64,000 bases of DNA from Poecilobothrus nobilitatus (GCA_947095535.1 OX352774.1:240151825-240215824), one strand, 5' to 3'. Shown: positions 46,785 to 58,500, numbered from the stretch's first letter. Notes: generated by a model not told the origin, from the letters alone. Translations and numbers: made by a program.

Positions 46785-47495
46785 GTGAGAAAGAGTGCAA
46801 TAGAGTAGTATGTGTCAACTCTGGGATACCCGTGTGAAAGTAATATATACTGGTTTTTTGGAGTTGTGTGACAGCTAATCGATCCAGTTGCACCAGCACA
46901 ACCAAATTTTACAGAAGTTACTGTCCTAAAATTTAATTGACTTTTGCAAGATTTCAGATATGTCTAGCTTCATTAACTGATGTGCGATCTACTTGAATCT
47001 GCTCTCTAGCACAAAATTTTAGAGAAGTTATTAGTATACAACCCGACATCTTTTCACGAAATTTCTGATACAGCTGGCTTATATAGACTCTGAATTATTT
47101 TCATTTAAAAAAAGAAGTTGTATGACAGTTCCCCGAACCTGTTGCACCAGTACAACCAAATTTTACAGATATTGTTGGCCTGTAACTCGACGTTGTTTTG
47201 CAAAATTTCAGACACCTAGCTTCAATAGATACTGAGTTATTTCCATATAAAGAAAGAAGTTATATGGCACCTACTTGAACGCTGTGTTCAAAATGGTCAA
47301 AAATGTTGGATTAAATTAATTTTTGAGGTATCGTGTGGACCGTCGAAAGGGACTACATAATTTAATCAACTCAGAATTCGATTCTGATCCGATCCATATC
47401 TTTGACACTATATCTAGCTCGACTACTTTAAGGTGTCACAAACGTAATGGCAAATTTCTTATACCATTGAACATAGTTCATACGGTTATAAAAAA
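46785..47495 (-). mobile_element. Family A copy 6
   Basis: On the plus strand it opens GTGAGAAAGAGTGCAATAGAG with GATACCCGTGTGAAAG (inverted 3' end). It ends GAACATAGTTCATACGGTTATAAAAA (inverted 5' end), passing the palindromic AACTCAGAATTCGATTCTGA block at about 47368. The (CGTC)n block is reduced to GGACCGTCGAAAGG. It is an older, nearly full-length single-unit copy of about 710 bp. Confidence 0.8.
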
Positions 47496-47765
47496 TAAAA
47501 TAAATTATAAGTTTTTATAATTTTTAATTTATTTAACTGTTAGGGTAAAGGAAAAATTTCCTTAAATAGGTAGATGAAAAATGATTAAGGAAATTTAAAT
47601 TAAAAATTTTTAATGAAATAAAAAAAAATATATGTGTATTTAATTTACGGATTTAATTCAACAGTCGAATTATTTAACAGATAAGTTTGAATTGCGAAAA
47701 CAAATTTAGCAATAATCGTACCTCTATAAAACCACATTAGTTAAAATATTGGGAGTGCGCAAAGA
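47496..47765. other. A+T-rich spacer
   Basis: No feature recognised. Confidence 0.6.
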
Positions 47766-48093
47766 TTTTTTTTTTTTTTAATTAAATTTTTATTTTTACC
47801 CGTTGTACAATCTTAAACTACTTAACCTTAAAAAAAATTTACAAAAACGGTTTTAACTTATAAAGATATTTAACATTTAAATTACAATTTTAATTTTTAT
47901 ATGCTAATTTTATGCTATATGATATAAAAGTTAAAGCTAAAAAAGTGAGTGTTTAGAACTATATACTAAAGTGATTATTGGAAAAACCAGGCAAACAAAA
48001 AACTGATATTATTTAAAATAATTTTTATAAAATAAAACTTAACCTATACCTAACCTACTTAACCTAGATAAAATAATCTGTATTATTAATACT
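47766..48093 (-). other. probable 3' untranslated region and poly(A) of the LINE at 48.1-48.9 kb
   Basis: Read on the minus strand, the sequence after the stop codon of the 274-codon frame contains AGGTTAAGTAGGTTAGGTAT and, about 300 bases on, ends in a run of A's (plus-strand T run 47768-47780). This is what a reverse-transcribed LINE 3' end looks like. The exact end is inference. Confidence 0.5.
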
Positions 48094-48918
48094 CTAATCT
48101 AATTCATAACCATTTTCCAACCACCAAAATTTTCTATTAATTAATTTATCTTTGACCGGAATGGACATATAGTATTTTAAATTTTCTCTATTTATATTGC
48201 CCGGGTTATATTCAATAGCTTTACACGTAGCCCGTCTATTATAGCGGTATAATAGGAGGACATGATTTTGGCTTTGGATATAACGATTTTTATCCAAAAA
48301 GATGAAATGCTCAGGGGCTATGAAACCCGTGAGCAAGGTCTTTTCATTGTGGTAAAATATATGCGATATTAAACCATTCTCTGGAGTGTTTTGTGCTGTA
48401 TCATAATGATTTCTGATTAATTTTATTATAAAATTATCGATACGTATAATATGTGCTTCCTTATACAAATATTTATTTGAAAAATAATATTTGTAGTCGG
48501 ATTCGGTCTTACGATTTATATTGGTACAAACTGTTAAGCACTTTCTTTCAAATTTCCGTAATGTTTCCATTAAACTTGCACTAATGTTGTACCATATTGG
48601 TGCACTATATACAAGAGTTGGTCTTATTAGTGTTTGGTAACATATTAATTTGACTCTTCTACAAATATTTTTGTTGTAAAAAAGTTTTTTCGCCACCATG
48701 AACGATTTGTTACCTTTTGAAATGCTATATTTAATATGATCGATATAATTAGGATTGCGATGCAATTGAACGCCGAGGCATTTAACTACTGTAACCAAAA
48801 CAAGTCCAGATATTAAAAAATACTGGAAAGAATTCATAATAAAAGCACCAGATAATATTCCTCTTGTCAATAACGAAAAAAAAGGAAACTGCTGTATTGA
48901 GTTTTCTACATATTGCAT
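48094..48918 (-). pseudogene. non-LTR retrotransposon reverse transcriptase C-terminal half
   Basis: Longest uninterrupted frame in the window (274 codons). Residues 46-62 read KCLGVQLHRNPNYIDHI, the 'yLGv.ld....w..Hi' motif just after the reverse transcriptase palm. Residues 93-111 read CYQTLIRPTLVYSAPIWYN, the 'y...irP.l.Y....W' thumb motif of Jockey/CR1-like elements, followed by LRKFERKCL. The tail ends VKDKLINRKFWWLENGYELD. The palm with the catalytic aspartates is absent, and the first 45 residues look like unrelated read-through, so the copy is 5'-truncated. Absence of stops over 230 homologous codons suggests it is younger than the other retrotransposon remains here. The precise clade is not determined. 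The frame's annotated start is therefore not a biological start. Confidence 0.85.
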
Positions 48919-49071
48919 ATTTTTAGGCTAAACGATAAAAATTTGAAAAATAATTATAACAATATTATTTTTAAATTTATTAATAAAAATTTTTTGCTTT
49001 ACATTAAAAAAAAGTACATATTTCAACTATACGAGAACATAAATTACTAAATTACTTTTTATTTTATTGGT

Positions 49072-49140
49072 GGATAGCCTAGTGGTTAAGCACGTGGTTT
49101 AATAACCGAATGAACGTGGCTTCAAGACTTAAAAAGTAGT
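49072..49140 (+). repeat. tRNA-like SINE head (unassigned)
   Basis: GGATAGCCTAGTGGTTAAGC is a near-consensus box A, and ACGTGGCTTCAAGACTT about 30 bases later is a poor box B. The spacing fits a tRNA. The sequence after it is a T run. It differs from S1 (no GCGTAT hairpin) and S2, so it is either a third family or a decayed tRNA pseudogene. Confidence 0.5.
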
Positions 49141-49851
49141 TTTTTTTTAACAAATCCTTCCTTGCTACCAAATATAGTAGTACTCTAAATTTATTATATA
49201 TATATAAATAAAATAAATAATATTACAGTATAAAATAGTAATATTATTCGAACTATAATGGCTTCAGTAGCCGATCATTTTGTAATATTTCAATATCGTA
49301 TTTGATTTGAAATATTAATAAATAAATATAATAAATAAATATTTTATATTTTTTTCAATGGCTAACCCTTTGAGAAACTTTGTTCAATATTTTGGACACA
49401 GTACAATAATAGTGTACTTGTCAGTAATCATAAAAAAAATCATGCTATTAATCTTTTTTGTAATCGAAAGAGATGTTTTTTAAAAAATGTGATTAAAAAC
49501 TTATATAATAAATAATAATAAATTATGTAATAATATATATATACTACATACAATGAATTCTATTAAAAAAATTAGTATACTAAAAACAGTATTTGTTCTT
49601 ATTTTTAAAGTTTTTGATTAGATAAACAAAAGAAAAAATAAAACAGGTTACTTCTGGATTCTAAATCCAACCCATTTGCTACTTTACACAATTTTGTTGT
49701 TTTATTTCATATTTATTTTTAATCTGGAATGACCAACATACATTTTTAAATTATATATTAATAATTTTTTTTACCTGTATGTTAAAAGGTATCTGGTTTT
49801 TTACCTGTATGTTAAGGTATCCTGTAGGTTAAAAGGTATTATAATAATTTG
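49141..49851. other. A+T-rich DNA without recognisable genes
   Basis: No gene recognised. A short phrase (TTTTTTACCTGTATGTTAA) is duplicated near 49767 and 49798, just before an S1 SINE. Confidence 0.6.
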
Positions 49852-49997
49852 CAGGAGGCTCGGTGGCCTATTGGGTAAGAACAAATGAAATACGTTGTAA
49901 ACACCAAAGGAGTGTGTATTGGAATCATCCCCCGTCCGACATTTACAGCCGCGTTTGAAAAAGAAAGGTTGTCCAATGTCCTTGTCTTAAATGTGCA
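49852..49997 (+). repeat. tRNA-derived SINE, family S1
   Basis: GGAGGCTCGGTGGCCTATTG and GGGTAAGAAC correspond to the head and box A, followed by AATGAAATACGTTGTAAACA. Box B is eroded (GTATTGGAATCATCC). The tail module CGACATTTACAGCCGCG and AAAGAAAGGTTGTCC matches the 40.1-kb copy. Confidence 0.75.
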
Positions 49998-52739
49998 TGT
50001 AATAAAGTAAAAAAAGAAAAAAATTATTTATATTTTTTTTTTTATTATATATGAAACCATAACTTCTGGTTTGCGCGCCTATTCCAAAATTTAACAGAAA
50101 ATTAAGTAAATATATCGAATGTTATTTAGCAAGATTCAAGCTCACCAGTCAAATCGTGTAAGCACCAGTATGCACCAGTCGAATTGTGTCACATTCCTAC
50201 AAAAATCTTAAATGGAACATCTTATAGTATTGAACTTTCCTAAAAGTATAGCTTTAAAATTATAAAAATCAAATATTTTTTTATTTTGCTTTTAAATTTC
50301 AAAAATAAAAACTGAAAGAGTTGTTAAATAAATTGTTAAATTTCATTCTATTTTATTATTATTAAAATTAATACTATAATAATTTGTTAAATTTAATTAT
50401 TTTAACTACTGATTGATTATGTTATTATTATTTATTAATTAGATAACATTTCATCATAATAATAATAATTTATTAAATATAAATAATATAATAATAAGAA
50501 TATTAATATTATCAGATTTTCTTAAATAAACATACGAGTAATAATACTTGATAAGGTCATAATATAAATTAAATATTTTTATTTATATTAAAGGACATGA
50601 CTTGAATTATTTTGTTTAAAAGTCTATTTATTTAGATTTTCTAATTTACTTTTCAACTTTAATAATATAGTTTCATTATTTCGAAAATTATTAGAATGAG
50701 GTTATTGTAATTAAAAAAAAAATAAAAAAAAAAAAAAAAAAGAATGAAAAAGAAAGATATAAAATTTATAAGAATAAAATTAATATATAATATTGAAAGG
50801 AAGTTACTCATCACATTTTATTTTATGGTTAACAAAACTAAAATGAAATAAGATAGTTATAAATAAAAAAATGAACGTTCAACAAAAAAACAAAAATATA
50901 AAAAAAGTATGAAATTAATATAAATGTATATAGAAAAAAAAACCAATTTAACGAAAATCAGATCATATCAATTCGTAAATTGTTGTATACATTCATGTTT
51001 ACATTATCTACTATACACATATATACATATATAAATAAAATTACTACTATACATATATAAATAAAATTTCATTAAATTTTCATAAAGGAAATACATTTTA
51101 GTGTTACCAGATTTTACCTTTAGTTTCTTTTTTTTATGTTACAAATTAACTTTTCTTTTATTTTTATCAATTTATATGTAAATTTTTAACTTTATGTGGA
51201 TAAAATTAAAGCCCAATATAAAATTTATAGACTCCTTTTAATTTTTTCTTTTGATTAGCAGAAAATAAATAAAAAAAAAAATAGGTACAAATATGAAGCG
51301 ATTGTAAATAAAATAAAAGTTTCCTCAAACAAAATAAACTTGTAAAAAAAAAAGTAATCCTTAAATATATTAAAACGTTTTCATACAGCATACTTGTACT
51401 TATATTAAACAGAAAATGTTTTAGGCTAGTAATATTGATAATAAGTAACTTAAAATAGGAAAACCTTCCTAAAGTTTTTTATTGTCTATTTGTTTGTCTA
51501 AAATATGTTAAAATAATGATAGAAACTGCGTTTTTAATTTTGAACCGAAGCAATAAAATGTCATTACCGTATAGTATTTGAAACACTTTTAGAATTTTAG
51601 GTTTTTTTTTTTCTATAAGATGAGATGGAAATCTTCCAAGATTTTTCCTTAAAGAAGATGAGAATCTTCCAAAGACTCTAAAGATACCTCCTGGACAGTG
51701 TTAAATTCTTATCAACTAAACCCCATTTCAATCTTTAAACAAAATATTTGAATCGATACTCTAACTGCTAACGCAGTATATTGGCTAAATAAAGTAGGGA
51801 ATAAAGTACTTGTATTATTATCTATAGTTCTCAAATACCTATAAATCATACAGGAAGTTTTGTATTTGGTAGATCTTCAAAAAAATGTTACAATGTCAAT
51901 CAAAATTTATATTACTTTAATTGTAATTCATAAATTTTGTCTTTACATTTTGTTACAATAATGGTAACTCTGAAATATTTAATTCATTTTACGTTGTATA
52001 AAACTTTAAGGATAAAAGACAAAAAAAAAAAAACTTAATTCTTAATTTAAAACTATGTATTTTCTTTTTATTGATGATGATTCTTTTAAATACTTCCTCT
52101 TTTCATACAATAGAATTTAATACATTATCAAAAATAAAATTTAATTTTTTTTTTTTATTTTATCATTCATTGATGGTATCATTTTTATCATGAACTAAAC
52201 TATACTATAATATAAATAAAAAGAATATTGAAAAATTTGATATTATAATAAATCTGAATGTATGCAGAAAAAGAAAGGAAGTGACAAATAAAAGAAAAAA
52301 GAAAAGTGAAAATGAAATAATACAAAATACTTTCCATTTAAATTATACATACTTTTATTTTTAATTAATATGCAGATCATCATTTTGTTCAACTTTGTAT
52401 AAATATAATGTAATGTTATATGAATATATATATTATACATTATAATAAAAAAATATACATATAGAACAAAAACAAAAAAATGTTTTCAATTAACTCAAAA
52501 TGTAATTAGTAATCATTTATTTATCATGATTTCATCAAAATATCAAAAATAAAATAAAAGAAAATTTTTATTACTGTTGTTAGCTTAACTCTAATGACTT
52601 TCAGAAGGGGGAAAATTACAAAAAAAAAAAAAACAGCTAACGTGATATAGAGTAAATAGTTTCATTAGGTGTTATAAAAGAAACGTAAATTTTTATAGAC
52701 TTATTTAAACCATAGGATAATAAACATATGCAATAAAGA
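49998..52739. other. A+T-rich DNA without recognisable genes
   Basis: No gene recognised in about 2.7 kb. The words CACCAGTCAAATCGTGTAAG and CACCAGTCGAATTGTGTCA form a short direct duplication at about 50143-50190. The rest is homopolymer- and TA-rich; short minus-strand frames at 51206-51391 and 52243-52440 are low-complexity. Confidence 0.6.
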
Positions 52740-53293
52740 GGTCAACAAGGATAAAATTGTTTTTTATAAATTAAACGGCATCGACATTTCACAGGCAATT
52801 TCAGCTAAATACCTTGAACTTCACTTAGATCATCAAAATCAAATCAAGATCAAAAGCTAACATAGCGTATACACATATTTTTAATAAAATTAAACAGCTT
52901 CGAACTAAATTAAATAGTATGCACTGGGTAAAATATTGTTATTATCATTGCAAAATAAAGCTTTGATTTACAAAATGTATACTGAAACCAATTTGGACAT
53001 ATGGTATTGAACTATGAGGTACAACCAGTGTATCAAATATAGAGATAATCGAACGTTTCCAAGCTAAAACACTTAGATTAATAACAAACGCACCGTGGTA
53101 TGTGCACAACGAAACAATCAGAAATGATTTACAAATTTGTTCCGTCAAAGAAGAGATAGGCCTGCGGAGTAGAAAATACTTTAGTATACTAGACAACCAT
53201 CCAAACTTACTGGTGAGAAAACTTAAAACGAGAAACCATGAGCACCACAGGCTAAAACGATTCACTCATTTTGATCTCATTTCAAGATTCTAA
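52740..53293 (+). pseudogene. Jockey-type retrotransposon C-terminal relic
   Basis: Plus-strand fragments in at least three frames reconstruct the order of a Jockey-clade reverse transcriptase tail. They read KLNGIDISQAISAKYLELHL (the 'KYLG..LD' motif), KIKQLRTKLNSMHWV, NKALIYK, then ILKPIWTYGIEL. A TGA (53015-53017) stands where Jockey elements have the Trp of 'iqLWG'. It continues GTTSVSNIEIIERFQAKTLR, LITNAPWYVHNETIRNDLQI and CSVKEEI. 'QsK.LR.i..APWYv.N..i..DL.i..v.eEi' is diagnostic of Jockey-like elements. The frame closes at 53291-53293. Frame shifts near 52860 and 52975 and two or more stops show it is dead. The antisense frame at 52945-53265 is a shadow. Confidence 0.88.
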
Positions 53294-53533
53294 AACAATC
53301 AACACTTTGCTCAAAGAGTAAATACAGAAAAAAAAGGCAGATATCAATGGATTTCTGACTACAAGTCACTTAACAAATTGTCAAATGATTTACTTAATAT
53401 CTAAATGTTAACTAATTATAAGGTTCACATTTTATAAATTAGATAGGTGTAAATAAAGTAGACAGAAAAAAACAAATAAAAAAGTTAAAAAAAATTTGTT
53501 ATAGTAGGTAATAAAATAAATTTTCTAGGCTAA

Positions 53534-53861
53534 TTTAGGTCCCACGTCGGATCGATTTCATATTTTTATACAAACATGCATTTCAACCAAACATTTCAAC
53601 CAAACAAAAATTTATTTGGTTGAAAGATATCTTATAGTTTTGGGACAAACATCAAAAAAACCAAAAATTAATTTTTTTCAGCTCCATTTATTTTTCTATT
53701 ACTACAAAATCGCCTACATAACGGTACTTTTTTAGGGCGAGAAAAATAGCTATTTTTTTTTTGTATTTTCTAAAATGAGTTCAATAACTACGTTAGTTAG
53801 AACCTCCTAAACGTGTTTAATCATGTCAAAAGTTTGGAATCGGTCCGACATGGGACCTAAA
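53534..53861. mobile_element. MITE with ~28-bp terminal inverted repeats
   Basis: Left end TTTAGGTCCCACGTCGGATC (53534-53553) and right end GGTCCGACATGGGACCTAAA (53842-53861) are inverted copies. The match extends inward over about 28 bases with four or five mismatches. Length 328 bp, A+T-rich centre, no open frame. With TA taken as target duplication (TA-GGTCCC...GGGACC-TA) it fits a Tc1/mariner-type MITE, but the flanks do not prove it. Confidence 0.78.
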
Positions 53862-54554
53862 GAAAAGTATAGCTATTAAGTATACATATATACATAGATC
53901 CATTTTCGATTCTGTATCTACGCCTTTTCAAAAATTGTACATAATTTTTTTTTTTGAAAAGATAATATATTAAATATCATTAGCTAAAACAGAAACTAAA
54001 TTTATATTGTAGTAAAGACCTTTTTTTTTTAAGGTATCGATAAGAATCTCACTAAATCTGAAGATGCAGATCTCATGAATAAGGAACGCAGATACATCTT
54101 CAGATATATTTTCAGACTGTAAAATAGATAATTACTAATACTTATAGTAACAAATTTTATATATGGTGGAGGATCACGAAAATAGAATAAAATATGAAAC
54201 TTTTTTAATTTATTTGTATAGATATATTTTAATCTTTAGTCAAAATTGCAGGTTCTTAAACTTTATAAATAATTAACGAAGAATAGCAAAATATTGAATT
54301 TTGTTTGTTCACAGAAATTAAAACTTGGATGGCAAAGCGCTCTACTTGTTGAAATATTTCGTTTGCGAAGTTGAATTTCATGCACAAAATCTCTAAAAAA
54401 CTAAGTTTGATGAAGTCAAGTTGAATGAACTAAGTATAATTCTAGTTTTATTACTACAAATTGTATTTGAATTTTGTACCAAATGACGTATATAGTATTT
54501 GAATGAGATTAAAAAGAAGAAGATAAAAGTAGATGGATTTATTTTATAAAGTAA
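53862..54554. other. A+T-rich DNA without recognisable genes
   Basis: No feature recognised. A direct near-repeat (AAGATGCAGATC / ACATCTTCAGATAT) occurs at 54060-54110. Confidence 0.6.
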
Positions 54555-55010
54555 TCCTACAAAACCCCAATTCTCTAGATCCAAAAACCACAAAATCCAA
54601 AAAGTTTTTATTTTCAGAAATTTAAAAAATACAAATCCAAATACCACAATACTTCAAACACTGGTAATGGATGCCTTCTTGTTAAAATATGTATGTAAAA
54701 AAATAATTAAGAGGGATTTTATAGTTGATTTTATAGTTAAAATCAGATTTTAATAATAGTTTTAGGCGAGGTTTGGGTTTGGCAGCCTCTACTATTTTAA
54801 AGTATCTAAAATATTGTTATAATATATAAGGAAAATAAAAATTATTTAATATTATTTATTTAATTAATTCAATATTAAATGTGGCTATTAAAAACAGCCG
54901 AAAATTGTGATTTGTCATGTTCTGTACTTGAATTTTGTGGGGTTTGAATTTTGTGGTGTTTGGAATTTGAGTTTATGGATTTTATGAATTGGAATTTTGT
55001 ATAGGGGAAC
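54555..55010 (+). mobile_element. foldback-like element C4
   Basis: The left arm (54555-54660) is built of CCACAAAATCCAAA-type units. The right arm (54935-55005) is the inverted type, GAATTTTGTGGGGTTTGAAT and GAATTTTGTGGTGTTTGG. The core (54705-54830) has GAGGGATTTTATAGTTGATT, AAAATCAGATTTTAATAATA and TTTGGGTTTGGCAGCCTC, in the same order as in the 25.9- and 32.0-kb copies. The arm units differ from those of C1-C3 although the core is related. No transposase frame. Confidence 0.62.
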
Positions 55011-56819
55011 CATCTTATAACACTAAGTATTTATTTAAAATCATTTGATATTTTCTTTGTAGATTCTAATTTTGAGATATTTAATATGATATAAAACGGG
55101 TTAACTACAAAGAAAAATAGATTTTGTCACTATGTTCTAAAATATGTCAATTATCATAATATAACATATATATTATATTATATACCTTAACTACATAAAT
55201 AAAATATTTATAAAAAGAATTTTTGTATTTCGTTTCAAATTAATCTTTTGTACAAAATTACAAGTAAAAAATATACAAAAAAAAATTTTTATTTAAAATG
55301 TCACTATTTTATAAATAAGGAAACAAAAAAGAAAAAAAAAATCTTTTGAATATGAATGAATTACTTTGTAAACTTTTTTTGTAAAGGATTTTTGTTTTTT
55401 TTTTTTTTATTTGAAAAATTCAAAAATTTTCCCTTTAAAATAATTAAAAAGGTATTTTTTACAAAGAATTAAAAAGAAATCATTCAACTTTTAACCATTT
55501 TAATATTTAATAAATGTTTCGACAAAAAAAAAAAAAAAATTACGCAAAATACATAAATTCAATTTAAAAATTAGTCAAGGCTATAAAGAAACTTTTGAGT
55601 TCAAAGTATTTATAATAATATGTTCTAATAAAAAAAAAAATACATCTATTGCATGTAGGTTAAAAAAACAACTTAAATAAAATAGGAAGTTTATAGGTAA
55701 AAAATCGGTATTTTGGTAAAAAATTTAGAATTTTACTTTAAATTGAAAATAATTTAACGAATGGAAATGAACACTCTTGGGGTAAGTGATTTGACCTTTA
55801 TTAGAGTACATGGGTAAGAACAAATAATTATTTACTGTAGAAATGTCAAATACTATTTTTGAAGGTACTAAGTTACTAAGGGTCATAGAAAAGAACAGCA
55901 ACAACAATTGGATATTATCAGATTTTCACCTATAATAGGATTTTAAGGAGTTTCTATTCTTGATTAAATATATTTATATCTAAAATACTATAAAAATCTT
56001 TAATAAATAAACTATTTCTGGAACACAGCCATTATTATTCTCTCAAAATAGAATTTGTACCAAACAAACAAAATATATTCACAGTATCCAAATTTTCCAA
56101 AATAAAATTTTACGTAACATGATTAGCATGCTACTTGGTACTTACGTAATTGTAATTTAAATAGAGATTTAAAAATACCTAGCATGTATATGTAAGGGAA
56201 GAAATGAAAAAAATTTGTAGAAGCTTCAAAGCTCCTACATTCCGAGAATGCCAATAGGTTTAAAAGATTTAAGCTATACTTTGGATTTAGAGATAAATTA
56301 CCGTAGATCACCTTTACGGAGGTTTGCAATTCTAGTAGATCTATAAGTGTTAACGAAATCTTAATGGTTAGTCTTTTAGACTCTATAGTCTCTATAGTTA
56401 CAGACTCTATAGTTTTAATAATTTAATTATTGAGCTATTGAGAAATTGTTTATTGATTAAAATCTCACATAAGTGTGTTGTGTACAGTATCTTTTGATGA
56501 CTTTCATTATCCTTACCCAAAAAAAAACATAGAATATGGATAAAAAAAATCAATGGTTTATCTATTTTAAATTGATTCGAAACTAATTACAAAAGCAATT
56601 ACTTTTTCATTGCTTATTTAAATTAAATAAATTTAAGAAATAAGATACTATCTTCTTTCTAATGTAAAATTCATATTAAAAATATATTAAATTATTCCTT
56701 TTTTAAAATCCAGATAATTTCATGAAACAAATATAACTATTTCCAATAACTGTTATTTTGCCAATTTAAAATAAATTGACTTTTGATAAATGAAAATGTA
56801 TATCTGTTTTTTTTTTTAA
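55011..56819. other. A+T-rich DNA without recognisable genes
   Basis: No gene recognised. At 56375-56413 the word GACTCTATAGT is repeated three times with changes. Short minus-strand frames at 55725-55907 and 56123-56329 show no family motif. Confidence 0.6.
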
Positions 56820-56821
56820 TA

Positions 56822-57761
56822 CAGTAAACTCTCGTAAAATACAACATTGTATTTAAATTATTTTACGGATTATTACAATAAAATATCCTTTTACACACAA
56901 TTGTTAAAATATGAGATTATTTTTTATAGTTACATTTTTCGATTTTAACTGAATACTATTTTACTTTAAGTGAAGACATTTTTATTTTAAGTGAACAGCC
57001 TTTGATTCAGTAATTTATGTTATATAAATATTTCATATACATACATATATTTATTTTAATGAAGTTATATATGTATATTTCGATCTGAAATTTATGTATC
57101 TCATATTTATGTATAGAAACATAATATATACTCGTTATATTATATGTATTTTACTTACTTTAACTTTTATTACAAATGTTTTCACTTAGTGTAATAAAAC
57201 ATCTTCATTTAAAGTAAAAATTTCTTCAGTTAAAGTAAAACAATTATGTGAACATATGATGTACTGAAGAATTAATTTTAGATTCGGATTTTATAAAACT
57301 GCAAAACGTTTCAGTTATAATTATCAGTTAATAAAGAAAAAATTTTCAGTATTTTTGATAAAATGTTGAATTTCAAAATTTCACTTAAAGTTAAAAAATT
57401 TCACTGAAAGAAAAATTGTTTTCACTTAATATAAAAATGTCTTCAGATAAACTAAAAACGGTATATGTACATATGATATACTGATGAATCAGTTTTAGAT
57501 TTTGATTTTATAAAGCGACAAAACGTTTCAGTCATAATTAACTTTGATGAAGAAGAAATTTTGAATTATTCTCATAAAATGTTGAGATTCAATGACTTAA
57601 AGTTTCTATTTATTTAATTCAATTTGCAGTTTTTTGTTTTTCTTGTAATGGGATCATTATTTTTCTAAAGAAATGATGTTACTTAGAAAATGATTTCATA
57701 CTATATACGATCAATGATGTTTTCTAAGAACGAACATATCGGCGTTTGAGAGAGTTCACTG
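56822..57761. mobile_element. TA-flanked TIR element (Tc1/mariner- or pogo-type, non-autonomous)
   Basis: Left end CAGTAAACTCTCGTAAAA (from 56822) and right end GAGAGAGTTCACTG (to 57761) are inverted copies: CAGTaAACTCTC against CAGTgAACTCTC. TA occurs immediately outside both (56820-56821, 57762-57763), matching the TA target duplication of Tc1/mariner/pogo elements. The 940-bp interior has no transposase and contains a tandem duplication of about 220-240 bp. Superfamily assignment rests only on ends and TA. Confidence 0.78.
57177..57600. repeat. two-copy tandem duplication inside the TIR element
   Basis: TGTTTTCACTTAGTGTAATA (57177) and TGTTTTCACTTAATATAAAA (57417) start two units. GATGTACTGAAGAATTA / GATATACTGATGAATCA and AAACGTTTCAGT (57304, 57521) follow in both. 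Spacing is 240 bases at the start and 217 at the end, showing an internal indel. Confidence 0.85.
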
Positions 57762-57991
57762 TATATTGATTTTATTTATAAACAAATATAATATAATCTT
57801 TATTTAAAGTAATTTATAAATTGAAATACAATTAAATAATGTTTTCTTTAAAATATATTTAAAATTATTTTCTTTACAAATACCTGTATTTATATGTTTA
57901 TCTATCTATATTAATATAATAAACTATTACCTATATTATAATATTATATATATAGTTTAATATTTATACAAACATATTATATATTGTATAC

Positions 57992-58015
57992 ATATATATA
58001 TATATATATATATAA
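57992..58015. repeat. (TA)n microsatellite
   Basis: About 12 TA units preceded by other TA-rich sequence. Confidence 0.85.
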
Positions 58016-58500
58016 ATTCAAAAATAAAATAAACTGTAATTTTATTAACATATAATCAAATATCCCAAAACCACAATACCAAGATTAAATTCAAGAGCAA
58101 AAAACAAAAAAAAACAAAATGTAATATTTTTACTTTATTTTGTTGTCGGTTACATAACACAAAATAAAACCAAGAATAATATTTGAAAAACTTTTTGAAA
58201 ACGTTATTATAATCACAGTATAATTTTTACATGCACCTAATATTTACTTTAATAATAATGAAATATATATAAAAAAAAAAAAACCAATATTTATAGCCAC
58301 AAAATAAAGAAAAAGTATTTTTAACCTAAATGTATATAACACTTTAAATTATTAAATGAATCAAAACAAAAGGAACTAATATTTTTGGTTTTAGATTACC
58401 ATAATCCTGCACTGGATACAATGATTTTTAAATATTAATTATTCAAATTATTTTAAATGTTATTATATTATTTAATAATAAATAAGTTTCAGTTCAACTG

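Noticed and set aside
48030..48070. Telomere-like repeats (CCTAACC-type words)
   Set aside because: Only a few irregular copies of AACCTA words, located in the 3' region of a LINE remnant; no array.
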